Below, piece after piece: positions 1-8,091 of a DNA stretch of 64,000 nucleotides. A model generated the notes under the pieces. The model was not told the origin of the DNA and did no database searches. It saw only the letters and a program-made list of their open reading frames with translations. Both the position numbers and the translations under genes were made by a program. Numbering within the stretch: the stretch's first letter is position 1; each line of letters begins with the position of its first letter. Source of the DNA: DATKJS01 sp964551995 (GTDB taxonomy: Bacteria; Acidobacteriota; Aminicenantia; Aminicenantales; Saccharicenantaceae); assembly GCA_964551995.1 (NCBI GenBank), contig CAZKFD010000008.1, positions 1 to 64,000 of the forward strand, read 5' to 3'.

Positions 1-1570
1 CCGCCAGCCCCCGCACCGAGAGGAGGTCGAGCTTGATCAGCCGCAGGTCCTCGACCGCGTCCCTGTCGAAGTGGGTCATCCGCAGCCCATTGGCCGAGGT
101 TTCGAGCGGGAGGCGCCGTTCGACCGGCGCGGGCGTCAGGATGACGCCGCCCACGTGGAGCGAAACCTCGCGGTAGACGTCCTGGAGCCCCGCGGCGAGC
201 TTCCAGGCCTCGAGGAAACCGGGCGCCGGCGGGGCCGTCCTCAGGAATCCCGGCTCAGCGAAATAGGGAACGCGCCGGCTGTGCCCCCGCGCCTCCTCGG
301 GCGGGGCGCCGAACGCCCGAAGCGTCTCGTAGAGCGCCGACCGCGCCCCGAAGTTCTTGAGGCTGCAGACGTAGGCCGCGCCCGTCTTCCCCGCCCCGTA
401 GGTCTCGAGGACGTAGTTCAGGACCTCGTCGCGGCGGCTCGAATCGAAGTCGATGTCGATGTCCGGCGGGTCGGGCCGTCCGCGGTTGAGGAAGCGCTCG
501 AAATAGAGTTCGAACTCCATGGGATTGACGTGGGAGACGCCGAGGAGATAAGCCAGGAACGACGACGCGCCCGAGCCCCGCAGGTTGTGGAGGATGCCGC
601 GGCGCCGGGCGAACTCGACGATGTCGTGGACGACGAGGAAGTAGGGGCCGAAGCCGGAGCCCTCGACGGCGGCCAGCTCGCGGCGGGCCCGCTGCCGCTC
701 GCGCCAGCTCAGGCTCTTCGCCTCCTTCAGCCGGTCCATGACGACCTCGCGGAGGGTCCGTGGGAAGAGGTCGGCCGGGAGGTTGGGCACGATATCGTCA
801 AAGGCGAAGTCGCACTTCTCGGCGACCTCGAAGGTACGGGCGAGGGCGGGCCGGGCGGCGTCGCCGAAACGGCGGAGGACAAGGGCCTCCTGTCCGGGCC
901 CGAAGAGCCCGACCCTGGGAAGGAGCCTGTCGCGCTCGGGCGGATAGGGGATCTTCTCCTCGACGGCCCGGAGGAGGACGAGCCGCTCCGGGCTCGCGAG
1001 GTATTTCAGGGCGCCGGCCCAGACGACCGGCAGGCCCTTCGCGGGGCCCGGAGGGCAGGCCTCCGAAACCGGACCGCGTTCGCCGTCGCCCGAGGCGAGG
1101 CCCATGACCCGCGCGAAATTCGAGAAGTCGGCGCCGAGGTAGAAATCCCCCGGCGGGATCTTTTCGCGGAGTTCGGCCAGCATCGCCGCCTCGCCGGGCC
1201 ATGCCCCGGCCGCCCCGGAGGGGCGGTCCCGTTTCGGGGACGGGCCCTCGGGAACATAGATGACGGCGAGGCCCGACGGGTCCCGGATCTCCCTCCGGTT
1301 GAAAGTCTCCATGAGGTTGCCGTAGCCCTCGCGGCCGCGCGCGAGGAAGACGAACCGCCGGCCGCCGGCCTCGAGCTCACAGCCGAAGAGGGGTTTGAAG
1401 CCGCCGGCCTCCGCCGCCCGCTTCCACTGGCCCCAGCCGTAGAGGTTCCCGATGTCCGCGAGGGCCGCCGCCGGGACCCGCCGGCGCACGAGCCAGCCCC
1501 GGACCTCCGCGAGCGTGATGCTCCCCTTCCCCCGGCTGTAGACGGAGTGGATGCGGAGGGGGATGAACAT
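1..1570 (-). CDS. dnaE: DNA polymerase III alpha subunit (DnaE family), C-terminus beyond window
   Basis: Replicative or translesion C-family polymerase; 523 residues are visible and the gene runs off the left edge. The ATG at 1570 is preceded by GGAGG about 11 nt upstream. The N-terminus is a PHP domain (MFIPLRIHSVYSRG) that lacks the canonical HxH metal pair, as in E. coli DnaE. The polymerase active-site motif PDIDIDF lies near residue 370, followed by SSRRDEVL, and GSGASSFLAYLLGV precedes it, all typical of DnaE. It starts 26 nt after dinB, which itself follows lexA, so it is probably an SOS-induced second DnaE (DnaE2/ImuC role) rather than the main replicase. That role is inference from context; the C-terminal clamp-binding and tau-binding parts are not visible. 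Confidence 0.9.
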   Translation of the reverse strand, partial: MFIPLRIHSVYSRGKGSITLAEVRGWLVRRRVPAAALADIGNLYGWGQWKRAAEAGGFKPLFGCELEAGGRRFVFLARGREGYGNLMETFNRREIRDPSGLAVIYVPEGPSPKRDRPSGAAGAWPGEAAMLAELREKIPPGDFYLGADFSNFARVMGLASGDGERGPVSEACPPGPAKGLPVVWAGALKYLASPERLVLLRAVEEKIPYPPERDRLLPRVGLFGPGQEALVLRRFGDAARPALARTFEVAEKCDFAFDDIVPNLPADLFPRTLREVVMDRLKEAKSLSWRERQRARRELAAVEGSGFGPYFLVVHDIVEFARRRGILHNLRGSGASSFLAYLLGVSHVNPMEFELYFERFLNRGRPDPPDIDIDFDSSRRDEVLNYVLETYGAGKTGAAYVCSLKNFGARSALYETLRAFGAPPEEARGHSRRVPYFAEPGFLRTAPPAPGFLEAWKLAAGLQDVYREVSLHVGGVILTPAPVERRLPLETSANGLRMTHFDRDAVEDLRLIKLDLLSVRGLA

Positions 1571-1596
1571 GGGCGCGCGCTCCTCCTTTCTCCCCC

Positions 1597-2892
1597 TCAC
1601 TTCGTCAGCGACGCCGTCTTCAGCACGTAGCCGCGCCGCGGTTCGAAGGCGTAAACCGCGTCGAGCATCTTCTCCCGGGCCGTGAGCACGGACCCGAAGC
1701 CGTATTTCTCCCGGACGCTGTCGACCGCCCGGCCCAGCCTCTCGGGCCGCTCCGAGTACGGCTCGAAGAGCGAGAGCGGCCGCACCCGGACGAGGTCCGC
1801 GGCCTTGACCCCGACCAGCCGCAGGGCCAGCCGCGACCCCTCGACAAGCTCCAGGAACAGCTCCTCAGCGATCTTGTAGATCTTGCCCATCTCCTGGAGA
1901 GGCGTCAGGACCAGCCGCCGCTTGATCTCGGTCCGGAAGTCCGAGTAGCGGGCTTTGACCTCGATGACGTGGGCGTAGAGGCGGTCCTCCCGCAGGCCGA
2001 GCGTCAGCCGGTCGCAGAGGTAGGCGAGGTGCGCGAGGAGCATCCTGCGGTCCCAGAGATCCTTGAGAAACGTCGTCTCCCGCGACACCGACTTCGGCAG
2101 GGTGCGCACGGCCAGGGGCCGGCTGTCGATCCCGCGCGACTGGAGATAGAGGTCCTCGCCGCCCTCGCCGAAGAGGGAATGGAGGGTCGCCCGCGGCAGG
2201 CCCCAGAGCTCGCCGAGTTTATGGATGTTCATCAGCCGCAGGACGACCTGGGCCTTGGGGCCGATGCCGGGGAGCGCCTCGATCGGAAGGCCGCGCAGGA
2301 ACTCTCCCTCCTCGCCCTCCCGGACCTCGAAGAAGCCGGCGGGCTTGGCCTTGCGCGTCGCAAGCTTGGCCATGATCTTGTTCGGGGCGGCCCCGACCGA
2401 AACCGTGATCCCGAGCTCGCGCTCAACCCGGCGCTTCATGTCCCGGGCCGCCTCCGCGAACGACGGATAGAGGCGACCGCACCGCGTGAGCTCGAGATAG
2501 GCCTCGTCGAGGGACGCCTCCTCGACGTCGGGCGTGTAAGCGTGGAGGACGCGGAAGAAGCGCTCGGAAAAGGTCTGGTAGACCTGGTAGCTGCCGCGGA
2601 CGAAGACCCCCTGGGGGCAGAGCTGGTAGCATCGGCGGAGGGGCATGCCGGAGTGGACGCCGTACGCGCGGGCCTCGTAGGAGCAGGTCGAGGCCACGCC
2701 GCGCTCGTGGGGCAGGCCGCCGACGATGACCGGCTTGCCCTTGAGCTCCGGATTGAGCAGAACCTCGACCGCGGCGAAAAAGGCGTCGATGTCGACGTGG
2801 ACAACATACCGGCCCGTCCTTGGGGGACTGTCCCCGGAGGGGAGTGCCCCCTTTTTCCCGCGCAGGGCCGCCGCCTCTGTCGAGACGAGCAT
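1597..2892 (-). CDS. dinB: Y-family DNA polymerase IV
   Basis: Translesion polymerase of 431 residues. Catalytic acids are intact: D34 in HVDIDAFFAAVE and D129-E130 in SLDEAYLELT, so it is a working Pol IV and not the non-catalytic ImuB paralogue. The helix-hairpin-helix IEALPGIGPKAQ and little-finger domain follow. Near the C-terminus PLSLFEP resembles a beta-clamp-binding motif, followed by the KYGFGSVLTA tail seen in many DinB/ImuB proteins. I chose the ATG at 2892 because GAGGGAGAGG precedes it; GTG at 2913 and ATG at 2907 are in-frame alternatives without a ribosome site. It is the middle gene of lexA-dinB-dnaE. Confidence 0.92.
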   Translation of the reverse strand: MLVSTEAAALRGKKGALPSGDSPPRTGRYVVHVDIDAFFAAVEVLLNPELKGKPVIVGGLPHERGVASTCSYEARAYGVHSGMPLRRCYQLCPQGVFVRGSYQVYQTFSERFFRVLHAYTPDVEEASLDEAYLELTRCGRLYPSFAEAARDMKRRVERELGITVSVGAAPNKIMAKLATRKAKPAGFFEVREGEEGEFLRGLPIEALPGIGPKAQVVLRLMNIHKLGELWGLPRATLHSLFGEGGEDLYLQSRGIDSRPLAVRTLPKSVSRETTFLKDLWDRRMLLAHLAYLCDRLTLGLREDRLYAHVIEVKARYSDFRTEIKRRLVLTPLQEMGKIYKIAEELFLELVEGSRLALRLVGVKAADLVRVRPLSLFEPYSERPERLGRAVDSVREKYGFGSVLTAREKMLDAVYAFEPRRGYVLKTASLTK

Positions 2893-2979
2893 ACCTCTCC
2901 CTCTCATTTTCACGAACTTTATTTTTTCGAAGCGGGCCGCGGGACGGCTCAGCGCGTCATCTCACGGCCCGCTCCCCGC

Positions 2980-3597
2980 TCAATACTTCCTCAAGACCCC
3001 GATGACCCGGCCGAGGATCTTCGCGTCCGGCGCCGCGATCGGCTGATAAGCCGGGTTCTCCGGGACGAGGAGGACCTGGCCGTCGTCCCTCTTCAGGCGT
3101 TTCAGGGTCACCGAACCGTCCCCGAGCATAGCCACCACCATCTCCCCCGAGCTGGCCGTGTTGGTCCGCTCGAGCAGGACGTGATCGCCGTCGTCGATGT
3201 AGGCGTCGATCATGCTCTTGCCGTCCACCCGGATGCAGAAGACGTTCCCGCGGCGGCGGCCGACCATCCAGGACGGGACGTCCATGGCCTCGCCCGAGAT
3301 GTCGAAGGCTTCCTGCGGCCCGCCGGCCGGGACGAGCCCGGCCACCGGCACCCTGACCTGGCTGTCGAGAAGGGCCGGGAAACCGGCCACCCGGATCTCG
3401 CCCCCCTCGCGGGTGAGATAGCCCTTCCGCTCGAGGCTCACGAGGTGCTTGAAAACGGCCGAGGGGTTGGCCATCCGAAGCAAGGCGGCCAGGCCGCGGA
3501 CGGTCGGGGCGCAGCCGTGCTCGAGGACGAAGTCCTCTACAGCCTTCAGGACGGCCGTCTGCCTGAGAGTGAGTTCCCTTCGGATTTTGTTTACCAT
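2980..3597 (-). CDS. lexA: LexA repressor
   Basis: SOS repressor and autoprotease of 205 residues. The N-terminal winged helix (LTLRQTAVLKAVEDF) precedes an S24 peptidase domain. The probable self-cleavage bond is A91-G92 in LVPAGGP. The catalytic Ser128 lies in VDGKSMID and Lys166 in GSVTLKRLK. The ATG at 3597 has AGGTGA 5 nt upstream; a GTG at 3606 lies next to the predicted transcription start and is an alternative, possibly leaderless, start. It heads the lexA-dinB-dnaE unit and is divergent from the ECF sigma gene. Autoregulation is likely, and a direct repeat at its start codon is the best operator candidate. Confidence 0.93.
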   Translation of the reverse strand: MVNKIRRELTLRQTAVLKAVEDFVLEHGCAPTVRGLAALLRMANPSAVFKHLVSLERKGYLTREGGEIRVAGFPALLDSQVRVPVAGLVPAGGPQEAFDISGEAMDVPSWMVGRRRGNVFCIRVDGKSMIDAYIDDGDHVLLERTNTASSGEMVVAMLGDGSVTLKRLKRDDGQVLLVPENPAYQPIAAPDAKILGRVIGVLRKY

Positions 3598-3607
3598 TTT
3601 GTTCACC
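3585..3607 (-). promoter_or_regulatory. Direct repeat at lexA start, candidate LexA operator
   Basis: Two 11-nt direct repeats (TTTTGTTTACC and TTTTGTTCACC on the + strand) with a 12-nt period cover the predicted transcription start and first codons of lexA. A direct GTTC-type repeat recalls the alphaproteobacterial LexA box, but the spacing here is one base longer. The repeat also encodes the N-terminal MNKMVNK, so coding constraint could explain part of it. Confidence 0.35.
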
Positions 3608-3613
3608 TAATAT

Positions 3614-3642
3614 AAAATAATCCGTCCCAGGCCGTTTGTCAA
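3614..3642 (-). promoter_or_regulatory. Sigma70-type promoter of lexA
   Basis: On the minus strand TTGACA (3642-3637) is separated by 17 nt from TATTTT (3619-3614). The predicted start, near 3607, falls in the direct repeat, an arrangement that suits repression. Confidence 0.6.
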
Positions 3643-3759
3643 GAGGGAAAATCAATTCGATTGCCGCGGGCCACGATCCCGCCTAGAATCGGAAGCAAAT
3701 AGACAAAACGGCTTCGGGGACGGGTCTATAGAGGTAGAGCGGACGGAAACCGGAAGGCG

Positions 3760-4245
3760 ATGAACCTGGACGAGCTCTACGACCGCTACGGAGAGAAGAT
3801 GTACCGCTATCTGGCCCTCAGGCTCGGTTCCCCAGAGGACGCCGAGGATGTCCTCCAGGAAGCCTTCTGCCGGCTGGCCCGATACTCCGTGCGCCGGGCG
3901 CTCGTCCGGAACCCGAGGGCTTTCGCCTTCAGGGTCCTGAGGAACGAGGCCAACCGGCATCTCGCAAAGAGGATCAGGCGGCGCGCGGAGGAGGCGTCGG
4001 ATCCCGGAGAACGGGACAGCCTGGCCTCTGTCATCGAGGGTCCCGACGAGGCCCGGCCCGCGGCCTTGGCCCGGGCCCTGGGCGGGCTTCCCGACGAACA
4101 GAGAGACGTGATCATCCTTAAGGTCTTCGAGGGCTTTTCGTTCAAGGAGATCGCGGCCGTGTGCGAAGTCCCGGCCAACACGGCCGCCAGCCGGTACCGT
4201 TACGGGATCGAAAAGCTCCGCTCGCTCCTGGAGGGGAAGATATGA
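3760..4245 (+). CDS. ECF-type RNA polymerase sigma factor
   Basis: Sigma factor of 161 residues. Region 2 (YRYLALRLGSPEDAEDVLQEAF) recognises the -10 element, and region 4 (LPDEQRDVIILKVFEGFSFKEIAAVCEVPANTAASRYRYG) is a helix-turn-helix for the -35. The length is typical for an ECF factor lacking region 3. GGAAGG stands just before the ATG. The stop overlaps the next start by ATGA, so it is translationally coupled to a small membrane protein that is probably its anti-sigma. The regulon is unknown. Confidence 0.9.
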   Translation: MNLDELYDRYGEKMYRYLALRLGSPEDAEDVLQEAFCRLARYSVRRALVRNPRAFAFRVLRNEANRHLAKRIRRRAEEASDPGERDSLASVIEGPDEARPAALARALGGLPDEQRDVIILKVFEGFSFKEIAAVCEVPANTAASRYRYGIEKLRSLLEGKI

Positions 4246-4694
4246 ACGAGGACGAGGCGCGGGACATCGAGGAACGGCTCAAGGAGATCCAGGTGAAACC
4301 GGCGCCGCCCGGACTGAGGCGGAGGGTTTTGGACGCGGCCGCGAAACATAAAGAAGGGTCGGCTTGGACGACTCCCCTGCTCCGATGGTGCCTCGCCGCG
4401 TGCGCGGCCGTGATCCTGGTTGTCTTCTTGGCCGACGGCTTCATTTCTCGCTCACAAACTCATCGTCTCGAGGCCCTCCTCGACGGGTCGCGGCCGGCGA
4501 CGAGCTGGACGGACGACGGGAGCCGCGCCCTGGCCGAAGTGCTGGGAGAGCCCGTCGCCGGGAAGCTCCTTGCCCGAAGCGAAACCGCGGCCGAGCTTCG
4601 TGAAAAGGGCGAGCCGCTCCGCCGGGAGGAAATTCTCAAGGAACTGTTGACGGAGGATTTCGATGGCAGCGAAAGCAAAAAGGATACTCGTTAG
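4242..4694 (+). CDS. Single-pass membrane protein, probable anti-sigma factor
   Basis: 150 residues with a charged cytoplasmic N-terminus (MNEDEARDIEERLKEI), one membrane helix near residues 47-66 (LRWCLAACAAVILVVFLADG) and a charged outer segment. There is no zinc-binding HxxxCxxC motif, so it is not a ZAS-type anti-sigma. The assignment rests on position: its ATG overlaps the sigma factor stop, the usual layout of sigma/anti-sigma pairs. It overlaps the next gene by 32 nt. The function is inferred, not shown by sequence similarity. Confidence 0.6.
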   Translation: MNEDEARDIEERLKEIQVKPAPPGLRRRVLDAAAKHKEGSAWTTPLLRWCLAACAAVILVVFLADGFISRSQTHRLEALLDGSRPATSWTDDGSRALAEVLGEPVAGKLLARSETAAELREKGEPLRREEILKELLTEDFDGSESKKDTR

Positions 4695-6012
4695 GATCCT
4701 GGTCGTCCTGGTCGCCGTGGTGACCTTGGCCCTGCTCGTCCGGGCCGTATTCAACTGCACAACCGGGAAGGCACTCGAAAAGTACCTCGCCCAAGCCAAG
4801 GCCGAAGGGATCCCGCTCTCCCCCAAAGCTCTGCTTCCCGACTGCCCCGATGCCTCCAACGGCGAGCCACTCCGGAGAGCTGCGGAAGCCCTCATGCTGA
4901 TCGAAAAGCAGGACGGCCCCGCGATGGCTCGATTGACGAACGAGTGGGACTTTGAAAAGCCGCTGGACGATAAGCTCCGTAAGGACCTGAGTCGCCTGGT
5001 CGAAAAGAACAGGAAGGTCCTGGACTTGGCCGCGGAAGCCTCGGCCCGGCCGTGTCTTGGATTCGGAGACTGGAACGGTACCCTATACGCCCCCAGCACG
5101 CGGAGGCTCACCAGTCTGATCCACATGACGAAGCTCCTGGCCGCGGAAGCGACCCTCTGCGGTGACCGGGGAGATATCCCGGGGGCCCTGGCAGAATGCC
5201 AAGTCGGCCTGCGTCTCGCCTGGAGAACCATGGACGAACCGTCCCTCATCAACACTCTTGTCGCCATCGCAGAGGCCAAGCAGATGCTCTTCGCCTTCCA
5301 ATGGGTCGCCCGAGGGACGGCGATGGAACCAGGAGATCTGGAGTCCTGGATGAAAGAAATGGACGCCGGCACCTGGCGCGCCAGGTTCAACCGTTGTGTC
5401 GCCTTTGAAAGGGCCTTTGGGCTGGATTGGGGCCTCCGGGCGATCGGAGAGGCTCCGTGGGTTTTTCCGTTGTCTCTCGTCATCGGCCGAGGCGGAAAGA
5501 CTATCGGCAGCTTCCATCTGTGGCTGGTCCGGCCGATCCTGAAATCCCAACTCATCTGGATTCATAGAAGATACGGACAGCTGCAAACTATCGCCGGAGA
5601 GCCGTATTACGAACAGGACGAATTCCTGAACGAGAGGCATCTCGAGCGCGTCCCATGGTATTACGCGCCGACGGGCGTCCCATTCCCGGAATTTCACAGC
5701 GTTTTCCTCAAAGAGGCCTCGTTCGAGGCCGTGATGCTCACGACACGCGCCGGCCTGGCCTGCAAGGTCTATAAAAGAGATACGGGACACTACCCGGAAA
5801 ATCTCGAAGCCCTCGTTCCAAGGATCCTGCCCGAGGTCCCGATCGATCCGTTCACCGGAAAGCCGCTCGTCTATAAAATCGTGAACGGCGAGCTGCTCAT
5901 CTACAGCTTCGGCTCAAACCGGAAGGACGACGGGGGGCGGATGAGCCAGATGACCAAGCTCATCATGGACAAGGACGACGATTGGACCTGGCGGGAAAAA
6001 ATCAATCCCTGA
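4663..6012 (+). CDS. Membrane-anchored protein of unknown function with pseudopilin-like C-terminus
   Basis: 449 residues. The N-terminus is basic and followed by a membrane helix (ILVRILVVLVAVVTLALLVRAVF, about 8-30), so the bulk is probably periplasmic. The middle is helical and I do not recognise it. The last 70 residues carry YPENLEALVPRILPEVPIDPFTGKPL and YSFGSNRKDDGG, which resemble the C-terminal part of type II secretion pseudopilins (DPWG...YSLGADG). GGAGG precedes the ATG. It overlaps the putative anti-sigma gene, so all three genes form one unit and this protein may be the sensor or a target of the sigma factor; that is inference. Confidence 0.6.
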   Translation: MAAKAKRILVRILVVLVAVVTLALLVRAVFNCTTGKALEKYLAQAKAEGIPLSPKALLPDCPDASNGEPLRRAAEALMLIEKQDGPAMARLTNEWDFEKPLDDKLRKDLSRLVEKNRKVLDLAAEASARPCLGFGDWNGTLYAPSTRRLTSLIHMTKLLAAEATLCGDRGDIPGALAECQVGLRLAWRTMDEPSLINTLVAIAEAKQMLFAFQWVARGTAMEPGDLESWMKEMDAGTWRARFNRCVAFERAFGLDWGLRAIGEAPWVFPLSLVIGRGGKTIGSFHLWLVRPILKSQLIWIHRRYGQLQTIAGEPYYEQDEFLNERHLERVPWYYAPTGVPFPEFHSVFLKEASFEAVMLTTRAGLACKVYKRDTGHYPENLEALVPRILPEVPIDPFTGKPLVYKIVNGELLIYSFGSNRKDDGGRMSQMTKLIMDKDDDWTWREKINP

Positions 6013-6062
6013 GGGCTTCCGAGAAGGCCGGGAAGCAAGGGGCGGAATCCTTATCTCCTAAA

Positions 6063-6185
6063 GCGGGGGCGAGGACCGCCCTGATGATCCCCGTAGCGGA
6101 GGTGGGCCCGGCGGCTTTGCGACGGGGGAACCGACGGGACTGGTTCTCAGGGGCCCGGGGAGCAAGGGGCGGTTCTTGCCCCCGC
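6063..6185. repeat. Structured intergenic element, copy 1
   Basis: The 19-nt ends 6063-6081 and 6167-6185 pair at 17 of 19 positions, the other two being G-U compatible. Between them are hairpins with the loops GTAGCGGA (6093-6100), a CGGCTTT loop near 6112-6118, and GACGGGACT (6133-6141) closed by GGGAACC/GGTTCTC. The core 6092-6147 is nearly identical to the copy at 21.8 kb, but the outer stem is a different sequence. It lies between the convergent 3' ends of two genes. Confidence 0.7.
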
Positions 6186-6217
6186 TCACCAAAGAGGATG
6201 TGCGGCGAGAACGCTCT

Positions 6218-6658
6218 TCAGTTGTCGCGGCGGACCTCGACCCGGTCGAGGCCGTGCTCATTGAACTCCTTCTCGTACTTCTCGATGAGCGGGCGCTCCT
6301 TGGCCATGCCCGCCTCGGTGGTCAGCTCGTCGAAGGCCTCCTCGCCGAACTTCCGCACATAGTCGCGGTCGGCCATCCGGTAGATGAGCTGGTCCCAGAA
6401 CGTGTTGTCGTTGTAGAAATCGACGGTTTCGGTCATCTTCTCTTCGAGCTCGGCCGAAGGGAAGGCCTTCTTGCCGTCTTCGTCGAACTCGACGTAATCT
6501 TCGAGGCCGTTCTTGGCGGCCGCGGCCAGCACGAGGCTCTCGATCTCATCGTATTCCTCGATGACCTCTTCGTTGCGCCAGCTGTTGGCCAGCCAGTTGC
6601 CCAGGTAAACGAGCTTGGCCAGGCCGGCGAGTTGTTCTTTCGTCAGTTCGATCTTCAT
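6218..6658 (-). CDS. Small acidic protein of unknown function
   Basis: 146 residues, rich in Glu and Asp, with no signal peptide or membrane helix, so cytoplasmic. The start MKIELTKEQLAGLAKLVYLGNWLANSWR is chosen because GAGGAA stands 4-9 nt before the ATG; the frame stays open further upstream but has no ribosome site there. Predicted all-helical. I do not recognise a family. It is monocistronic on the minus strand, convergent with the preceding gene across the structured element. Confidence 0.7.
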   Translation of the reverse strand: MKIELTKEQLAGLAKLVYLGNWLANSWRNEEVIEEYDEIESLVLAAAAKNGLEDYVEFDEDGKKAFPSAELEEKMTETVDFYNDNTFWDQLIYRMADRDYVRKFGEEAFDELTTEAGMAKERPLIEKYEKEFNEHGLDRVEVRRDN

Positions 6659-6873
6659 GGGTTCCTCGAATCCATTTCGGAGGCGCGCCCCGAAAAAGCG
6701 ATTCCCGAACGGGCGGCCGGGTGCTGCCCGGCCCGCCACGGGGCTGGACCATAAATATATCACTTTCCCTCCCCGCCGCCAAACGGAGGGCAACGTCGGG
6801 GCCGGTCCGTATGGATTCTCGCCGGGCCGTCCCGGGAAGCTCAAACGGCCGTTCCATTTTGCGGCTTGTTCTG

Positions 6874-6879
6874 TATAAT
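6874..6879 (+). promoter_or_regulatory. Promoter -10 of the HtrA-like gene
   Basis: A perfect TATAAT lies 22 nt before the ATG at 6902. No good -35 is visible at 16-18 nt spacing. Confidence 0.45.
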
Positions 6880-6901
6880 AGGAGCCGAAAGGACGATCCC
6901 C

Positions 6902-8080
6902 ATGAAGAAAAACGCCGTCTTTCTGTCCATTTCTCTGATTCTGGGCTTCGCTCTTCTGGCCTGCTCAGATTCCGGAACGCCGTCGTCGCAGGCCCGGGCC
7001 TCCTGGCCGGACGCGACCCCGGTCGACGTCCGGTCATCGCCTCCTCAGCCCTACGCGGCCGGCTCCGCCGCGGCCCGGGCACAGGCCGAGCCCGCGATGC
7101 CGAGAGCTTTCACTGCGGACGAACAGAACACGATCGACATCGTTAAGAGGACCAAGCACTCCGTCGTCTTCATCACGAACATGCAGTACATCAGCAATTT
7201 CTTCTTCCAGTCGGACCAACCGGTCGCCCGGGGCAGCGGCTCGGGCTTCGTCTGGGACGACAAGGGCCATATCGTCACCAACTTCCACGTCATCGAGGAC
7301 GGCGTCAAATTCATGGTCACTCTGCCTGACCAGAAACAGGTCGAGGCCAAGCTCATCGGAAGGGAGCCGGCCAAGGACATCGCCGTGCTCGAGCTCGGGG
7401 AGAAATTGTCCGGTCTTCAGCCGGTCCAGGTCGGGAGCTCAAGGAACCTTCTCGTCGGACAGAAGGTCATCGCCATCGGCAACCCCTTCGGCTTCGATCA
7501 CACGGTCACGACGGGGATCGTCAGCGCGCTCGGCCGGAGCATGCCCGGGGCAGGCGGAATCACGATCCGCGACATGATCCAGACCGACGCCTCCATCAAT
7601 CCCGGAAACTCGGGAGGACCTCTCCTCGATTCGTCCGGCGAGCTGATCGGCATGAACACGATGATCATCAGCCCGTCCGGAACGTCGAGCGGCGTCGGCT
7701 TCGCGCTGCCCGTGGACACGATCAAGAAGATCGTGCCGGAGATCATTCAATTCGGCAAGGTCACCCACCCGGGGATCGGCGGCCTGACATTTCTGAACGA
7801 TGAATATGCCCAGAGCGCCGGGGTCGAAGGCGCCGTCATCCGGGACGTGCCGCGAACGAGCCAGGCCTATGAGCTCGGGCTGCGGGGCCTGGCCCGCGAC
7901 ACCTTCGGCCGGCTCTACATCCGCGACATCATCACGGCCATTGAAGGGACGAAGATCAAGTCGTACAGCGACCTCTTCGACGCCCTGGACAACTACAAGA
8001 TCGGGAACACGGTGACATTGACCGTCGAGCGCGACGGCAAATCACGTCAGGTCCGGATCCGGCTTGTCGGGATCGACTGA
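6902..8080 (+). CDS. HtrA/DegP-like serine protease, lipoprotein, with PDZ domain
   Basis: S1C-family protease of 392 residues. The signal peptide ends in a lipobox (FALLAC, Cys21), so it should be lipid-anchored in the envelope. The catalytic triad is visible: His129 (TNFHVIEDG), Asp159 (AKDIAVLEL) and Ser237 (NPGNSGGPLL). A single C-terminal PDZ domain covers about 290-390 (GLARDTFGRLYIRDIITAIEGTKI). A low-complexity Ala/Pro/Ser linker (25-65) follows the lipid anchor. AAAGGA precedes the ATG. Likely role: degradation or folding control of misfolded periplasmic proteins. The lipid anchor is uncommon for DegP, DegQ or DegS. Confidence 0.9.
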   Translation: MKKNAVFLSISLILGFALLACSDSGTPSSQARASWPDATPVDVRSSPPQPYAAGSAAARAQAEPAMPRAFTADEQNTIDIVKRTKHSVVFITNMQYISNFFFQSDQPVARGSGSGFVWDDKGHIVTNFHVIEDGVKFMVTLPDQKQVEAKLIGREPAKDIAVLELGEKLSGLQPVQVGSSRNLLVGQKVIAIGNPFGFDHTVTTGIVSALGRSMPGAGGITIRDMIQTDASINPGNSGGPLLDSSGELIGMNTMIISPSGTSSGVGFALPVDTIKKIVPEIIQFGKVTHPGIGGLTFLNDEYAQSAGVEGAVIRDVPRTSQAYELGLRGLARDTFGRLYIRDIITAIEGTKIKSYSDLFDALDNYKIGNTVTLTVERDGKSRQVRIRLVGID

Positions 8081-8091
8081 GGCCAAAGGCC

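Noticed and set aside
71..1630. Long open frame on the plus strand (519 codons)
   Set aside because: It is antisense to dnaE, whose motifs are clear, and its composition is that of GC-rich shadow coding.
1969..3615. Long plus-strand frame across dinB and lexA
   Set aside because: Antisense to two recognised genes; no family features.
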